DNA from: Artemia franciscana
Lineage: Eukaryota > Arthropoda > Branchiopoda > Anostraca > Artemiidae
NCBI RefSeq assembly: GCF_032884065.1
Contig: NC_088864.1
Location: 21,876,994 to 21,940,993, forward strand
DNA length: 64,000 nucleotides
Direction: 5' to 3'
The translations under genes were made by a program, and so were the position numbers. Under the pieces are notes generated by a model. That model ran no database searches, was not told the DNA's origin, and saw only the letters and a list, made by a program, of their open reading frames with translations. Shown here one piece after another: positions 12,354-24,836 of the stretch; position 1 is the first letter of the stretch, and each line of letters opens with the position of its first letter.

Positions 12354-14224
12354 TATCCAAAATGCGTTACTAGGACGAGAAGGGGAGTTCACTCTTAAAA
12401 TTACAAAATGTCTAAAATATTTTCTAACACCTCGAAGAATTATCTTTTTTAAATGGAGTGTATTAAGATTTGTTGTGCAGGATTCCCTTTAACAAGGAAA
12501 AGCCAAGCTCCATGTATAGGCCCCAACTAAGCGTAAAAGATACGTCTCAGGTAACCATTGCTTTTCGAAATTAGCAGCTTAGTTATTCACTCTATCAAGC
12601 CTTTTAAGTAACGCACGTTCATGTATTTTCTGTCAGTCACTTGAACGCCACATATCATATCACACAGCTTAAAGCTTTTCTTCAAAGACCATACAACAAA
12701 AAGTAAAACAGGGTGTCTCCATTAGGCAGATATGTCTCAAAGGTAGAAGACAGGCTATACCCTCTCCCAAATTTATGTATTTAGTGAATATTATTGCCTC
12801 CATTAGGCAAAGATTTTTGTAGACACAGAGATCGGGGCAAACCCATGAAGCCGATATTATTGTATTTCTTCTGTCCGTATTCAAATTCAGTGATTTAACA
12901 TTTGTTTCAACAGCTAGTCTTAGGGGGGTGGAGAAAGGAGGTATTTATTTTGTTGATCTTTTAGTTCTGCACTGTCTTGATTTAACTCCCTGGAATAAAA
13001 AACTGTTTCCAAAAAGCCCAAAAATCTTGTTTTCGCTTTTCTTGAGAATCGGAGAAGAACACCCTTTTGTTTTGAGGAGGGCGATACAGGATAGAAAGTG
13101 CAAGATTCCCGAGGCATCACAAGCGGTAAATGTTTTAAGAGGTACTAACGATTGTGACCAATGAAGAAGCCTACATGGATTTATCTTCAGTTGAGAGGCA
13201 GCTCCACTGTTTAGTACAGAACAATTTTCATCTTCTAAAGTAGCTTGCTCAAAGAAAGCGTAGTCCCCTGAAATGCACGTAAAAGTGCAACCAATATTCA
13301 TTTTTGAGATGACCTTAAGATCGGTATTATTACTGTATCTACATTTCAAAATACGTTTTATTTGAAAATCATATGTATTTACGTTCCGATCTTGAACTTG
13401 AAATGCAACCATCATGGATCAAAGATACACAAAAATACGTACTTGCCCGAAATTTTTGCTACAAGTCGCTGGGATGCGATTTTTTTTGTTATATTTTTAA
13501 TACGAAATGCTTCCTATCGAAGATTTTGGAGCGGAAATTTCTGCCGTTTTACTTCATCGGGAGTCATACTTGTTGGTTATTCCAAGAAGCTGAAATCCCT
13601 ATTAAAGTAGCTTCAAAATAGTTACGTCTTGTAAATATTGACAGAAAGTCAAATCTAGCATACCGATTTGAAAAGGGGATAAGTGCATGGAACTGTTATT
13701 TGTGCAAACAAAGAGAAAAAGGCAGATGCTATGGATGATTCACCGAGCTAATAAATTATTCTAGCTCTGGTCTTTTCTAGCTCCTTTGTTGTAGTTTCAG
13801 CTAACAACTGCCATAATTTTTGAATTTAGCTTTTCTGAGATACTAGCTCAGCTTTTGGGAAAATACAGTAATAAAAAAAAATTAAAAATCGTATAGAATT
13901 TTTTTTTGTGATTGATAGGGACCTGGTATTGAAACCAGGTTTTTACGGACCCTCCGCCGGGAAAATTCCCCTTGGCAATTGTATTCTTGTTAAAAATTCC
14001 CCACGGAGATTTTTTTTGCGGACGATTCCAGGTGATTTTTTTTTTTTTTTTTTTAGCACACTTTCATTTGAAAAAGGCTTTAATTCCGGATTTTTTTTCA
14101 AATCATACCGGAAATTACCCATCTGTAGAAAATTTTCCCACAGCCAAAATAAAGCAAATAGAAAGTTGCTCCTGTAAAAAATTCCCCCTGAAGAATCTAT
14201 TCTGCGAAAACAGTGTGATTTTCA
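12354..14224. other. Region without a recognised gene
   Basis: It contains a 156-codon minus-strand open frame at 12,945-13,415, the longest in the window. Overlapping plus-strand frames lie at 12,928-13,164 and 13,362-13,621. None shows a domain, compositional bias or neighbouring splice pattern that I can tie to a protein family. From about 13,860 the sequence becomes T-rich, and it may be a very degraded MH-like piece leading into the next feature. Confidence 0.4.
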
Positions 14225-14489
14225 GATACACTGAGCCTGATGGTGTGATTTTCATTAAGATTCCTTGACTTTTAGTGGGGGGGGGGGGGGTGGTAGTCCA
14301 CTTTTCATAAATCAGGTTAATTTTCCAAGGCTCTTGTCTTTTGATGGGTAACACTAAACTTAATAAATCTTATATATTTGGAATCAGCATAATAAGCCGA
14401 TTCTTCGGTGCATCTATTGATTTCAAAATTCCATTCCTTTTAGTCTCGGTTACTATTGAGCAGCGTCACTCCTTACTTACAGTTCGTAG
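14225..14489 (-). mobile_element. MH element copy 3, degraded head fragment
   Basis: Diverged head sequence: ggtgtgattttcattaagat, a G run in place of the agggggtg block, ttgatgggtaacactaaact, then ttgagcagcgtcactcctta and a damaged palindrome. It lacks the module and tail foldback and differs from the other copies at many positions, so it is probably the oldest copy. The 59-codon frame is not open here. Confidence 0.65.
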
Positions 14490-17400
14490 TTTTAACAGGA
14501 TGAAGATTAGACAATAAAAGTTTTAGTTTAAGGAAAGACCCCCCACCCCAAAGTAAGAAACATATTGTATGGGTAAAAACGAAAAACAGGCCAAAAACTG
14601 AATTAAAAACAGGTTTTTCATGTAAAAGTAAAGAGCAACCTAGACAAAGATTTAAATGGGCAGAAGTTATTTTAGCTATGAGAGGTACAAGCCCCATTCT
14701 GTACGATAAAGGGCCTTTCACGTCGCTTTAATGGAACTTACATTACATACCCAAGTAAATATAAGGGTATATGATTCATAGGGTGAAGATAATCTACCAA
14801 TCACAAACAAGTTTACATACTTTATATAAACCAGTGTAATAGTCCTACATATACAATTTTAATCCCCAACAAAATTTTACTCCCGCTTTACTTAAACTAA
14901 CTACTTTTCAAATAAGCGCTCTTAAAAAAATAATGTTTTATTAACTATTTTGCTTTATTTCTTTTTAGCCTGGTTGGACATTCCAGTATCTATCCGAAAG
15001 AGTTTCTGGACAAAGTGCTATCACCGCTAATTTAACAATGATGATTTTTGGCCTACCCTTGCAACGGCATTCTAAATGATATTAATATTTACCCCAAGGA
15101 CTGCAGATTTTGTACCTAATGATTTTTTAAAATAAACGTTCGTAAATTTACATATTATTCAGCAAGATATAGTAACTCATCATTTGTCTCTAGAAAACTC
15201 AAACTTGTATTTCTTTTATTTAGTTGTTCAACATTGTCGGGTTCCTTACGGATCTTGCATGTTCGTTTTGTTCCCGTGTTCTTTGTTCTAAGGCCTAACT
15301 CCCGCCAAAGGTCCTCTATTAAGATATTGTTGAAACAAAAAACAGATATCTCAATAGGTAAGAAGTGTGTTTCCCGCATATGAAAAGAAATGCCCATGGG
15401 CTCCTCTTACATATAACATATTCTTTGATTTCGTAATATTTTCTATAACCTAGCTCCCACCGAAGGTTCAGCATTGGGCTCCTGTTACAAAAAACAACAA
15501 CAAAAATATCTCAATAGGTATAGAAATACGCCTTTGTATAAAAAAAAAAACACAATTAGTTGACAAACATTGATTTTCCTAATAGCCTCATATTTGGGGC
15601 TACAAAAAAATTACTCTTTTTCATCCCGAACAATCCATGCACTGACAATCAGGGGGCTTACACGTAATCAATCTTGTAGATTCACAAAAACTTTGCAAAC
15701 GTATGCTGGATGATATGGGTTGAAACACGCATCTGTATAATCCAGTTTAATTTTCTTGTAAGTTGCTACGAGGTGGAATTCAAAATTCGCTTGTTTTTTT
15801 TTAAACAATGCTCCATTAACTGCAGCATCTTTGTACATGTTTAATAATAATTGTAGCCGCAGCCGCACAGAGATCTGGACCAAATGGCGGGTAAGGGAGG
15901 GATCAGAACATTTTGCCATTCGAAATAACTTTGAAACATAGACTGGCAAAATTCTTTGGTGTAAAAACTACAAGATCAGGTCTCATAAAACTCTGTTCCA
16001 TTGGCTTTCAACCTTATTTTGAAATGACATAGTTGCCAACCATCTTTTCTTGATTTTTTTTTTTTTTAATATGACTTAAAAAAAGAAGTGATAAAGAACA
16101 TAATTAAAGAACCCACAAGGTCTGATCTTTGAACATGTTTTAAAAGAAACTGACAGAAGCGTTACGACATTCAGGCAAGGATTAGTTGCCAAAATTACTT
16201 TCTGAGTAAGAAAAAACAGATATTTTGTTTGGGAATTTTGATGCTGATGGAAGCGATACAGTTTGAAATAACAGTAGCTGTTTCCGCGGGGTTATTAACA
16301 AGTTTCTTTGTCAGATTTCAACGAACTTTTCTATTGTTTTCTAATCAAAACTATTCTTTTAAAGATGGATAAAAACAAGGAAAATTATCCTTCAACAAAT
16401 TTCAACCTGTTTTAAAAGCATTTTTAATCAAGAAAACCTGTATACCGAATTTCAAAAATTAATCTGGTAGATGGATAAAACTAAATGCCAGCTATTGAGT
16501 GATAGAAAATTTTCCCTTTTCGTTTTTTTTTTAAATACCGTAGGATAGCGGAACAATAACATACCGAAACTAGCACAGGGAATATAATCTTAAATTTAGC
16601 AGCAGTTTCGGAAGAGTCTCACTGCATACGATGCTAACTGTTACATCAGAATATTTCTTGTTGGCGAACTTCTACTCTATCGCTCGGTGGGGCCCTGGAG
16701 GTCAACTTTTTTTATTGTTTTAGCAGTCTTCATGTCCTTAACAAGTTCATTTTTATCTTTCAATTAAACAGTAGCTTAGGACTACCCCTCAAACAATCCT
16801 TTTGAATGGAATATAGGGCTGACTACTCTACTTTATATTATTTGAAACCGTACACTTCCAGCCAATCACTAATCTGAGAACAGTCACCCGATAATGCGAC
16901 CTGAAGCGTCCCTAGGTACTTTTATCCTAACGAGTACCTATTTTTAAACTTTATGCCAGAAAATTATTACAAAAATAGTTTACAGTTAGTAGGTTTCATC
17001 AGACGGTGACGAATTTTATTGGTAGTTTGGTCAATATAGTTTTGTCTCGTGTGTGGGGTTAGAGATGATACTTTCACGAACAATTTCATGGAGAAAAAGA
17101 TGAGGGTAACAGGGCTAAAAATTGTATATCTGGGGAAACTTAACCTACCCCTTGATGCCTTTTTTTATGTTCTTTACCCAAAATTATTTATAATTACGTT
17201 AGGTCAAAAAGTGCTTAAATTTGAATTTGTGATAGAAGCGACTATTATTTTCTTGGTCTTCAGAGAAGAATATACGGTACATTCTTTCTTCTTTTTTATG
17301 TCTGTCATCCATCAGGTTCTTATACTAATCATTATATATAAATTCGAATGTATGTCTATGTCTGCCTTGTCCTACAGTAAATGATTGTATTAACCATAGA

Positions 17401-18865
17401 TTACAGATACTGATGTAGATGAATAAACAAATGTTAAAACAATTAAAGAATGAATTGAATATTAAAGTCAAACTTGAAACGAACAAAAGCTACCACAATC
17501 AGGAGTTTGGCTACTACCCTTTTACCATAAAAGTTTTAATGCCTATTGGGCTTTCCTTTTCATTGAAAACTGTATGCATTTTGAGCATTGTGGTTTAATT
17601 TACTATCATAATCAAGATGATTAAAGAACTAATGAAAACGAATTGACTATATTATATTAATTCCTGGAAATCTCAACACTTCAAGATACAACACTGCACA
17701 AAAACACAGCCCTTTGTATTTCCTTTACAGTGAATAAAAAAAAAAAATTATTTACAACATTTTTTTTTTCATTTACCTTGTCGGGACAGATGGGATTTAC
17801 AGCTCCTGGTTAAAAAAAAAGCAAGGTTTGGCACTTCAGAGTAAAAATAGCGAGATTTTATAGATCTTGTCGGATACTCCATTCAGATTTCAGAGACCAT
17901 TATATTGATATGTCAACTCAATTAGATGATATGTCATTTAAAAATTGGATATAGATTGTACAACATGGTCAGTAAATTTGTCATATATAAGAGTGTTGAA
18001 CACTAAAAAATCTTATTTTGCAATTAAGCGTTTTGGCTTTTCTGATAAAGGTAGGTAAATGCAATTGTTCCCTAATTTAACAAACACTGATTTATAGTTC
18101 AGATTGCATAAAATTTGGCCATTTCGCTTATGTTCGGAATAACAGCACTATTTATCTCTGGGACCCTGACGTCCCGTCAGTCAGTAACAGTACTTTTTGA
18201 TTGAGGTGTATTCTTGATATTTTTTCACAAATAGTGAAATACGATCTTTCAAAACTAGTTTATATACAGCAAGATTCCGGAGCAGTGGCGGAGGGATAGG
18301 GGAAATAGCCCCTTGATTTTTTTTTCCCCTCTGATTTCTAAAAATGCCTTTTTTATATTTTTTGGAAAATACCTGTTTTTGGCAATTCATTAAAAAACAA
18401 TAAAGACCAACAAAACCTGCCCTAGATTTTTAGAATACCAAATATATTTTGCCAACCTCTCCATCAAAATTTCATGAAGTTATCATGAAGTTAAGGCGCA
18501 GGAGTCATTTTTGCTTGACAAGTCTTATTTTCTATTATGTTATTTATTGTCCTTTATTGAAGTTCTTAATAATATTTTTTACCTTTATTTATTATTTTTT
18601 TTATTTTTCATTTTTGTCATTTTTTACATCATTTTTATATTTATTCCTTTCTATTTTTTTAAATATTTATTTATATATTACTAAATATACATTTATTATT
18701 TCTTTATATTTTAATTACTGATTCTCTACACATTTTTCTATTTTATTAATATCACTTATTAATTTTACTTTTTAAAATTAATCCATAATATGCATTTCTC
18801 TATTTTATAAATGCCATTTATCAATTCTATTTTGATACAGAATGTTTTCTTTTCTGAACATTAAG
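14490..18865. other. Long stretch without recognised features
   Basis: AT-rich DNA with homopolymer runs. Frames at 15,155-15,397, 15,668-15,949 and 17,049-17,384 have no recognisable motif. At 18,530-18,720 there is a low-complexity T-rich tract. Confidence 0.5.
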
Positions 18866-19281
18866 TAAAAGATAGCCCTAGGAGATCTTTCAACTTTACA
18901 CGACAAATGGCCACCTGATTATGACTCATAATCGACTTAGTCAGGTTGGGAGCCCTCTGATTATCTAGGTGTCTTGCTCCAGTCTGACTCCTGCATTGAA
19001 AGGATGGATGCACCTCAAATAGTCGAAACTGATTTTGAAGAACCAGAAAGAGATACAGCGTCACCTAACTCAAACTAAATCGCAAACAGTTGAGCACAAA
19101 AGATAGCCCTAGAAGATCTTTCAACTTTACAAGACAAATGGCTATTTGATTATCCAGGTGTCTTGCTTCAGTCTGACCCCTGCATTGAAAGGATGGATGC
19201 ACCTCAAATAGTCGAAACTGATTTTGAAGAACCAGAAAGAAATACAGCATCATCTAACTCAAACTAAATCGCAAACAGTAG
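18866..19281 (+). repeat. Direct tandem duplication, coding-like
   Basis: The unit at about 18,866-19,096 is repeated at 19,101-19,281. Both start agatagccctaggagatctt-like and end caaactaaatcgcaaacagt. The first unit has about 45 extra bases in the middle. In one plus-strand frame both units read LSTLxDKW...VLLQSD and CIERMDAPQIVETDFEEPER, each ending at the same in-frame stop. Confidence 0.75.
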
Positions 19282-19612
19282 AGCAAAAAGCATACCACTG
19301 GCCGTTGAAATAGGTCTTAAGAATGAAAAGAGCTCTCTAAAGCTTACCACGAGAGCTATTAAATCCTCAACTCACACTTCTATTTCTTCTATTGTCTCGC
19401 AAACTGCAAACAGTAATTGTTTTTCCAATATACTTGTTCCCGAAGGGAATAAGCGAATTTTGGTAGCCCCAACCATGGAAGCGTTTTTGGAAGAAACTGA
19501 AACTGTTGATGATTGCAGCAAATTAACTGACTTCTTCCTTCGGTTGTGGGACAGGAAGCTACACATTGTTGAGCGAATTAACCTTTACTCCGAGGAAAAG
19601 ACGGATAATTAA
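19101..19612 (+). pseudogene. Unrecognised coding-like frame
   Basis: In the frame of the duplicated unit the sequence runs from ALEDLSTLQDKWLFDYPG, through one stop at 19,265-19,267, then stays open for 115 codons to a stop at 19,610-19,612. The second part includes IPLAVEIGLKNEKSSLKL, a Ser/Thr-rich stretch, LVPEGNKRILVAPTMEAF, and SKLTDFFLRLWDRKLHIVE. It has mixed, charged, protein-like composition, unlike the surrounding shadow frames. I cannot assign a family. It could be a remnant of a transposon-encoded protein or a host exon. The in-frame stop and partial duplication argue that it is broken, unless splicing removes them. Confidence 0.35.
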
Positions 19613-20403
19613 ACTCCTACAAGGCTTTCTAGCCCCTAACCATGCTTCAACTCTTGGGCTTCTTAGGCGTCAACATAATCTTGTCACACCTTACACTCCA
19701 AGATATTAAAATGTACTGGAAGGGGTCTGAGGATGTGGAGGTCATAACCATCTGCAAGACCACGACCAGAGACATATTCTACTAAATCTAACAATTTATC
19801 CATCCAGGTGACAACCATGCAGTACACAAAGAGAGTAAGGACAGGTCATCCAAGATTTAACCATTGATTGTAAAGTTGAATATACAGTTAGAAGGCGATT
19901 GGAAAGTGACAGACTCTAAATTTACGAGAATTTGATATTATTCTAGAGTAGATCAAGCATGAAGCAACATAGCGCTATGAAACTAGCAAAGGGAGGATAT
20001 AAAATTTATTGCATTGCTTGCATGTCTGGCTAAATTTACAGATATAAAATCTACCTAGGAAATAAAGAAGAAGTATGCGTAGAGGCGCATTTTGGATTAG
20101 AAGGGAGAGCAGTTGCTGAATTAACTGCCGATCTCCGATCCAAACACGACATGTCGAACTCTGACAATAGTATTGTGAATTAAATTACTGTGCTAGTTGA
20201 AAGAAAGTCAGTCATGCATGAGGGGACTCGGATTGGCAAGTTTCTCTGCAAGACATAGCTGCTACAAATTGGAGAGACATTAAAGTGTCCCTTTTGGTGT
20301 TCACCTGGCACTTGACTGACCTGACGACCATTGTTAGGAAGAACGAGGACGGAAGCAAATCGGCCATGTTTAGTCCAAAAACGGTTGACGACGATGACAC
20401 ATA
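19613..20403. other. Flank of MH4, nothing recognised
   Basis: Continues from the coding-like frame. Short open stretches (for example FSPKTVDDDDTYQ just before MH4) suggest that the insertion may have landed in formerly coding DNA, but no family is recognisable. Confidence 0.35.
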
Positions 20404-21868
20404 TCAAACAGTTCGTGGTAACGAACTGTAGTAAGGAGCGACCCGGCTCAATAGTAACCAAAACTCTAAAAAATGGAATTTTGATACCAATAGCTACATC
20501 AAAAGAATCGCATTTTAATGCTGGTTTTAAATATATAAGTTTCATCAAGTTTAGTCTTACCCATCAAAAGTTACGAGCCTGAGAAAATTTGCGCTATTTT
20601 AGAAAATAGGGGGAAACACCCCCTAAAAGTCATGGAATCTTAACGAAAATCACATCATCAGATTCAGCGTATCAGAGAACCCTACTGTAGAAGTTTCGAG
20701 CTCCTATCTATAAAAATGTGGAATTTTGTATTTTTTGCTGGAAGGCAGATCACGGATGCGTGTTTTATTTGTTTTTTTTTTCCAGGGGTGATCGTATCGA
20801 CCCAGTTGTCCTAGAGTGTTGCAAGAGGGCTCATTCTAACGGAAATGAAAAGTTCTAGTGCCCTTTTTAAGTGACCAAAAAAATTGGAGGGCACCTAGGC
20901 CCCCTCCCACGCTAATTATTTTCCCAAAGTCAACGGATCAAAATTCTGAGATAGCCATTTTATTCAGTGTAGTCGAAATGTTTATTCAGTGTAGTATTTT
21001 AAAAAAAAAACAATTAAAAAATAAATGTGAAAAAGCTTTTTCACCTGGAAGTAAGGAACAGCAATAAAACTTAAAACAAACAGAAATTATTACCCATATG
21101 AGGGGCTCACCTCCTTCTAATACCTCGCTCTTTACGCTAAAGTATTTTTAGTAATTTCAACTATTTATTCTACGGCTTTTGTGATTCAGGGGTCATTCTA
21201 AATGAATTGGGATGAAATTTAAGCTTTAGTGTAAAGAGCGAGGTACTGACGATGGGGCGAATCCCCTCATATATGTAATAAAAACATGAGAATACAAAAG
21301 TTCTTTACGTAAGCTAATTTATAAGTTACGTAAATCTTTTACCAATAAAAATATTCGTAAAAAATTAAAAGTTCTAGTTGCCTTTTTAATTAACCAAAAA
21401 ATCGGAGGGCAACTAGGCTTCGTCCCCCGCTCTTTTTTTCTCAAAATCATTCGATCAAAATTATGAGAAAGCTATTTAGCCAAAAAAAAAATATGCAAAT
21501 TTCGTTTTGATTATTCCTCTGCGGAGAGCCAAAATCAAAACATGCATTGATTCAAAAACGTTCAGAAATTAAATAAAAAAAACACGTTTTTTTAACTGGA
21601 AGTAAGGAGCGATATTAAAACTTAAAACGCACAGAAATTACTTCGTATATGAAAGAGGCTGCTACCTCATCAACGCCCCGCTCTTTACGCTAAAATTTTT
21701 TTACTGTTTTAAAAAGAAGAATTGAGAGAAAGAGTCAAACTTTAGCGTAAAGAACGGGGCGTTGATGAGGTAGCAGCCTCTTTCATATACGAAGTAATTT
21801 CTGTGCGTTTTAAGTTTTAATGTCGCTCCTTACTTCCAGTTAAAAAAACTTGTTTTTGTTTATTTAAT
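20404..21868 (+). mobile_element. MH element copy 4
   Basis: This is a 1.46-kb copy. Head TCAAACAG and palindrome at 20,404-20,427, head frame open at 20,406-20,582, module about 21,040-21,590, tail foldback about 21,575-21,868. The two tail arms share changes not seen in other copies (acgcacag with ctgtgcgt, and gaaagaggct with agcctctttc). Within the copy, the sequence ctggaagtaaggaRc-aYtaaaacttaaaac occurs twice in direct orientation (about 21,053 and 21,596), and each introduces an inverted-repeat block built on ctcgctctttacgctaaag or ccgctctttacgctaaaa. Confidence 0.85.
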
Positions 21869-22586
21869 ATAGGAAGAGTCGATCATACTGACTTAATGCG
21901 TGGAAATTATGGGTATGATCAAAAGTGATAAAAGTGGTGGCATAGGCTGTTTTTCAGTTTCTTTGATACAACCATCACACTCTTATGCTTCTTATCAAGC
22001 AATGGAGCCTGAGAGGGCAAGAATGTCAAAGATTGAGTTTAGAAGGTTAGCTAGAGGCCTAATACTGTTATTTGTGAAACTACCTCTGGGGAAAAGGAGA
22101 CAGGCAATGCAATGTTTAAATTGCATTTAAAAATTTTGCGATAATTTTTACAAATTAATACCCCTGAGTGTCAACAGACCAATTAAATCCATTAAAGAGA
22201 CGAATGATATTTTTGAATGGCACAAGTATTCCTGGCATATTTACAGTCATTCTCAAAACTTCAAGAATGAAGTCCCACTGCATAATGACGAAAGTTCACA
22301 ATCCTGAACAATGAAAAAAAAAAATTAAACTCTTACCAGACACTGATTTTTTACTTTCTGGATTTTTACTTTCTGGACTGGGGTTTTACTTTCTGGTAAG
22401 AAATTCGAGTTTAACCTGATGATGACAGGCGCATGTCCTGTTGAAATTATGGTTAGAATAATCAATCACCTGACATCCATAGCTTAGGTAAGGTTATTAC
22501 CATCTATCACTATTATGATTTTTCCTACTTCTATTATCCATACTAAAATACGGAGCCATAAACAGATTAGACTGAGAACGTACCGT
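21869..22586. other. Intergenic stretch downstream of RPL36A
   Basis: No gene recognised. A small tandem repeat of tttttactttctgg (three units) lies at about 22,345-22,400. Confidence 0.5.
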
Positions 22587-22592
22587 TTTATT
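22587..22592 (-). terminator. RPL36A: RPL36A polyadenylation signal
   Basis: AATAAA on the minus strand, starting 47 bases past the stop codon of exon 4. The short 3' UTR is typical of ribosomal protein genes. Confidence 0.75.
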
Positions 22593-22638
22593 CCAATTTA
22601 AAAGATAAATATTGAACAAAACGTTACTAACTTCGCCT

Positions 22639-22659
22639 TTAGAACTGGATCATTTGACC
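22639..22659 (-). CDS. RPL36A: RPL36A exon 4 (C-terminus GQMIQF)
   Basis: These 21 bases encode GQMIQF and a TAA stop, the invariant C-terminal tail of ribosomal protein eL42 (human GQVIQF). They follow a ctttcag splice acceptor. The reading phase is 0 and matches the donor of exon 3 across a 2.06-kb intron. With exons 1-3 the protein is 104 residues, the usual arthropod length. The exon is too short to be found as an open frame; it is placed by the conserved peptide and acceptor. Confidence 0.93.
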   Translation of the reverse strand, partial: GQMIQF

Positions 22660-23284
22660 CTGAAAGAGAAAAAAGATTGATAAGTAAATAAAAGGTCAAT
22701 CTCCTATTATCAAAAAATTATACTTTTCCTTTAATTCATTTCAAATTCTAATTAAACAGAACTCGAAATGAAAATTATGATCTTCATTTACATCGATAAT
22801 CAACGACGTAAATAATAGAATTGAAGAAACTCTACGAATTTGGCAGCCAACAACTTCCAGGCAGATTGTATGGTGTTACAGAGTTAATACTAGATGTCAT
22901 AAAACAGTACGAAGGAATCTCTATTCTAAAAAGGACCCCTCTCTGCCATCTATTCCACGTTTTACATCACAAATTGGTACAATACTAAAATAAGGACAGT
23001 GATAAAAAACACTCAAAAGCGTTTCTGAAGTGCGCTAACAGTTATTAACTCCAAAAATTGTGCATCATGCTTGGGCAAGGTCAACACAAAACATTGTAAA
23101 AAAAACTTCCATAAAAATAAATTCACTAGATATATTCTCAGGTTTTTGGGATATTTCATCACATTTTTCCTCCTTATTTTAGTATACTTTTCATGGAAAT
23201 TAACTATAATAAGCAAAGTATGGCAGCATTGGTAAAATAGACCTTAAAATCGTCACTGCATCAATAACTTTTTTTTAACACATC

Positions 23285-23395
23285 CCTATTCTATTTGAAT
23301 TAAAAATGAAATAGGTGTGGGTTGTTGGAATACTCAAGTCATGGCTAATTGTAGAAAAAGCCAAGGCAGATAGACATTATCAAAATAATTTTTTT
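23285..23395 (-). repeat. Dispersed repeat R1, copy b
   Basis: Reverse complement of the repeat at 6085-6210, centred on caattgtagaaaaagccaag-like sequence. It lies in intron 3 of RPL36A. Confidence 0.6.
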
Positions 23396-24359
23396 TTACA
23401 CATTATCATGGGCCTTTTCGTACTTTTTACATATAATCTGCATTACAAACTTATCAAAATTCCCACACCCCTCCCCCTTGCGTGGAGTTAAACACGAGAC
23501 ACAACCTGTTTCACAGCTAAGAAGTATATACAGCAGCTTTTCAAAAATCAACAACGGAAGCACCTACCTCAAACCCCTCAAAATTTACAATTAACATTTA
23601 CGAAATTACATATTACATAAAACTCAAAATTTACATATTATTAGTCCTTTGATTTTGATAACCGTTGGTATTGGAATAATTTATTTACATCCATTGCAAG
23701 ACCAACAGCAGAATGTGGGGTTTTTCAAAGGTATATAGAACAAATTTGGCTTTAGATCGACTGAACTAAAAAATATCCAAGGCATTAAGCTTCAAAACAC
23801 AAGATCTTACAGCTACAAAAACATCTATATTTATGTAAGTACAGAAAAAAAAACTTCAACATAGATTTGAAAAATATTTAGACAATTTTAAGACCAATTT
23901 GCCATGAAAAGTAAAATAAACTTCCGGGAGAAACGGACAAAAATAGAACTCATACAATAGAACTTTCCAGAAGGAACTGACAAAAAATAAAAGAAGCCAA
24001 TACTTTTGACTCAACAGAGCTATAAAAAGGCCTCTCAGATTCTCCAAGGACTTCCGGAAATGCTGTACAACCTTAAAATGCTCAAATTAGAACTTACTTT
24101 TTGAATACAAAATTACGAGTTTTGCTAAGTTCCGTACTTTGAAAAAGGAAGATGGGCTTGGTCCATGTCAATAATGAACTCCTTCAAATGAACTCAAATA
24201 AAAATAATACTCATAGATCATTGACATTTCGACTGGATAAGGCTCAATTGTCTTGATATTGTAGGATTAGAGCCCTTTATTGAGGTTTATTCTAGGAGGT
24301 TCGAATTGCAACTACATCATATGAAATATAAATAATCCAAAACTAAATCAGAACATACC

Positions 24360-24545
24360 CCCCCCCCCGATGGTCAAATCGGGAAAACGACTATTTCTAA
24401 TTTAATCTGGTCCGGTCCCTGATATGCCTGCCAAATTTCATCGTCCTAGCTTACCTGGAAGTACCTAAAGTAGCAAAACCAGGACTGAAAGAATTTACAA
24501 TTGCTATACGTCACTTGGTTAATACCAAGTGCCATAAATCTGCAG
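24360..24545 (+). repeat. Dispersed repeat R2, copy a (CpG retained)
   Basis: It begins with a C run and gatggtcaaatcggg and continues ggtccctgatatgcctgcca, cctagcttacctggaagta and taataccaagtgccataaa. The same order occurs at 27,966-28,165. It lies in intron 3 of RPL36A. It resembles a tail piece of a dispersed retroelement, but no coding part is attached. Confidence 0.7.
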
Positions 24546-24719
24546 AATTTCCCTCAATTGTAGCTAGCAAAAATAAAAAAGACAACTATTGTCAAAATCT
24601 ACAACTAACACCATGTCATTTTCCTTTCTTTTTTTGGAGGAAGGGGGGCACGCTGATTGTGACAAATCAGTTCCGTAATTAGTACTGAGAAAGCGAAAAA
24701 AAAAGGAGAAAAAACAAAC

Positions 24720-24836
24720 CTTTCTCTTTTTGTCACCACCCAATTCGAAATGCTTGCACCTTTTCAGTGGGATCTGTTTCCTGTATTTACAATCAGTGCA
24801 TTCCATACGCAATACAATTTTCTTGGTTGTCTTAGC
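24720..24836 (-). CDS. RPL36A: RPL36A exon 3
   Basis: These 117 bases (39 codons, phase 0 at both ends) encode residues 60-98: [20 protein letters not shown], then [19 protein letters not shown]. The acceptor ctttatag precedes the exon and the donor AAG|gtttgt follows. MECTDC supplies the second Cys pair (C72, C75) of the zinc ribbon. [10 protein letters not shown] is the eL42 signature near the C-terminus. The apparent open frame runs on into intron 3 and gives a meaningless tail, so the splice site sets the true exon end. Confidence 0.95.

Noticed and set aside
12945-13415. 156-codon minus-strand open frame, the longest in the window
   Set aside because: No recognisable domain, no splice or promoter context, and overlapping open frames on the other strand. 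Length alone is not enough in a 64-kb window.
20180-20548. 122-codon minus-strand frame with IEPGRSLLQFVTTNC
   Set aside because: Its second half is the antisense of the MH4 head and the same words recur antisense in other MH copies. It spans the element boundary, so it is not a gene.
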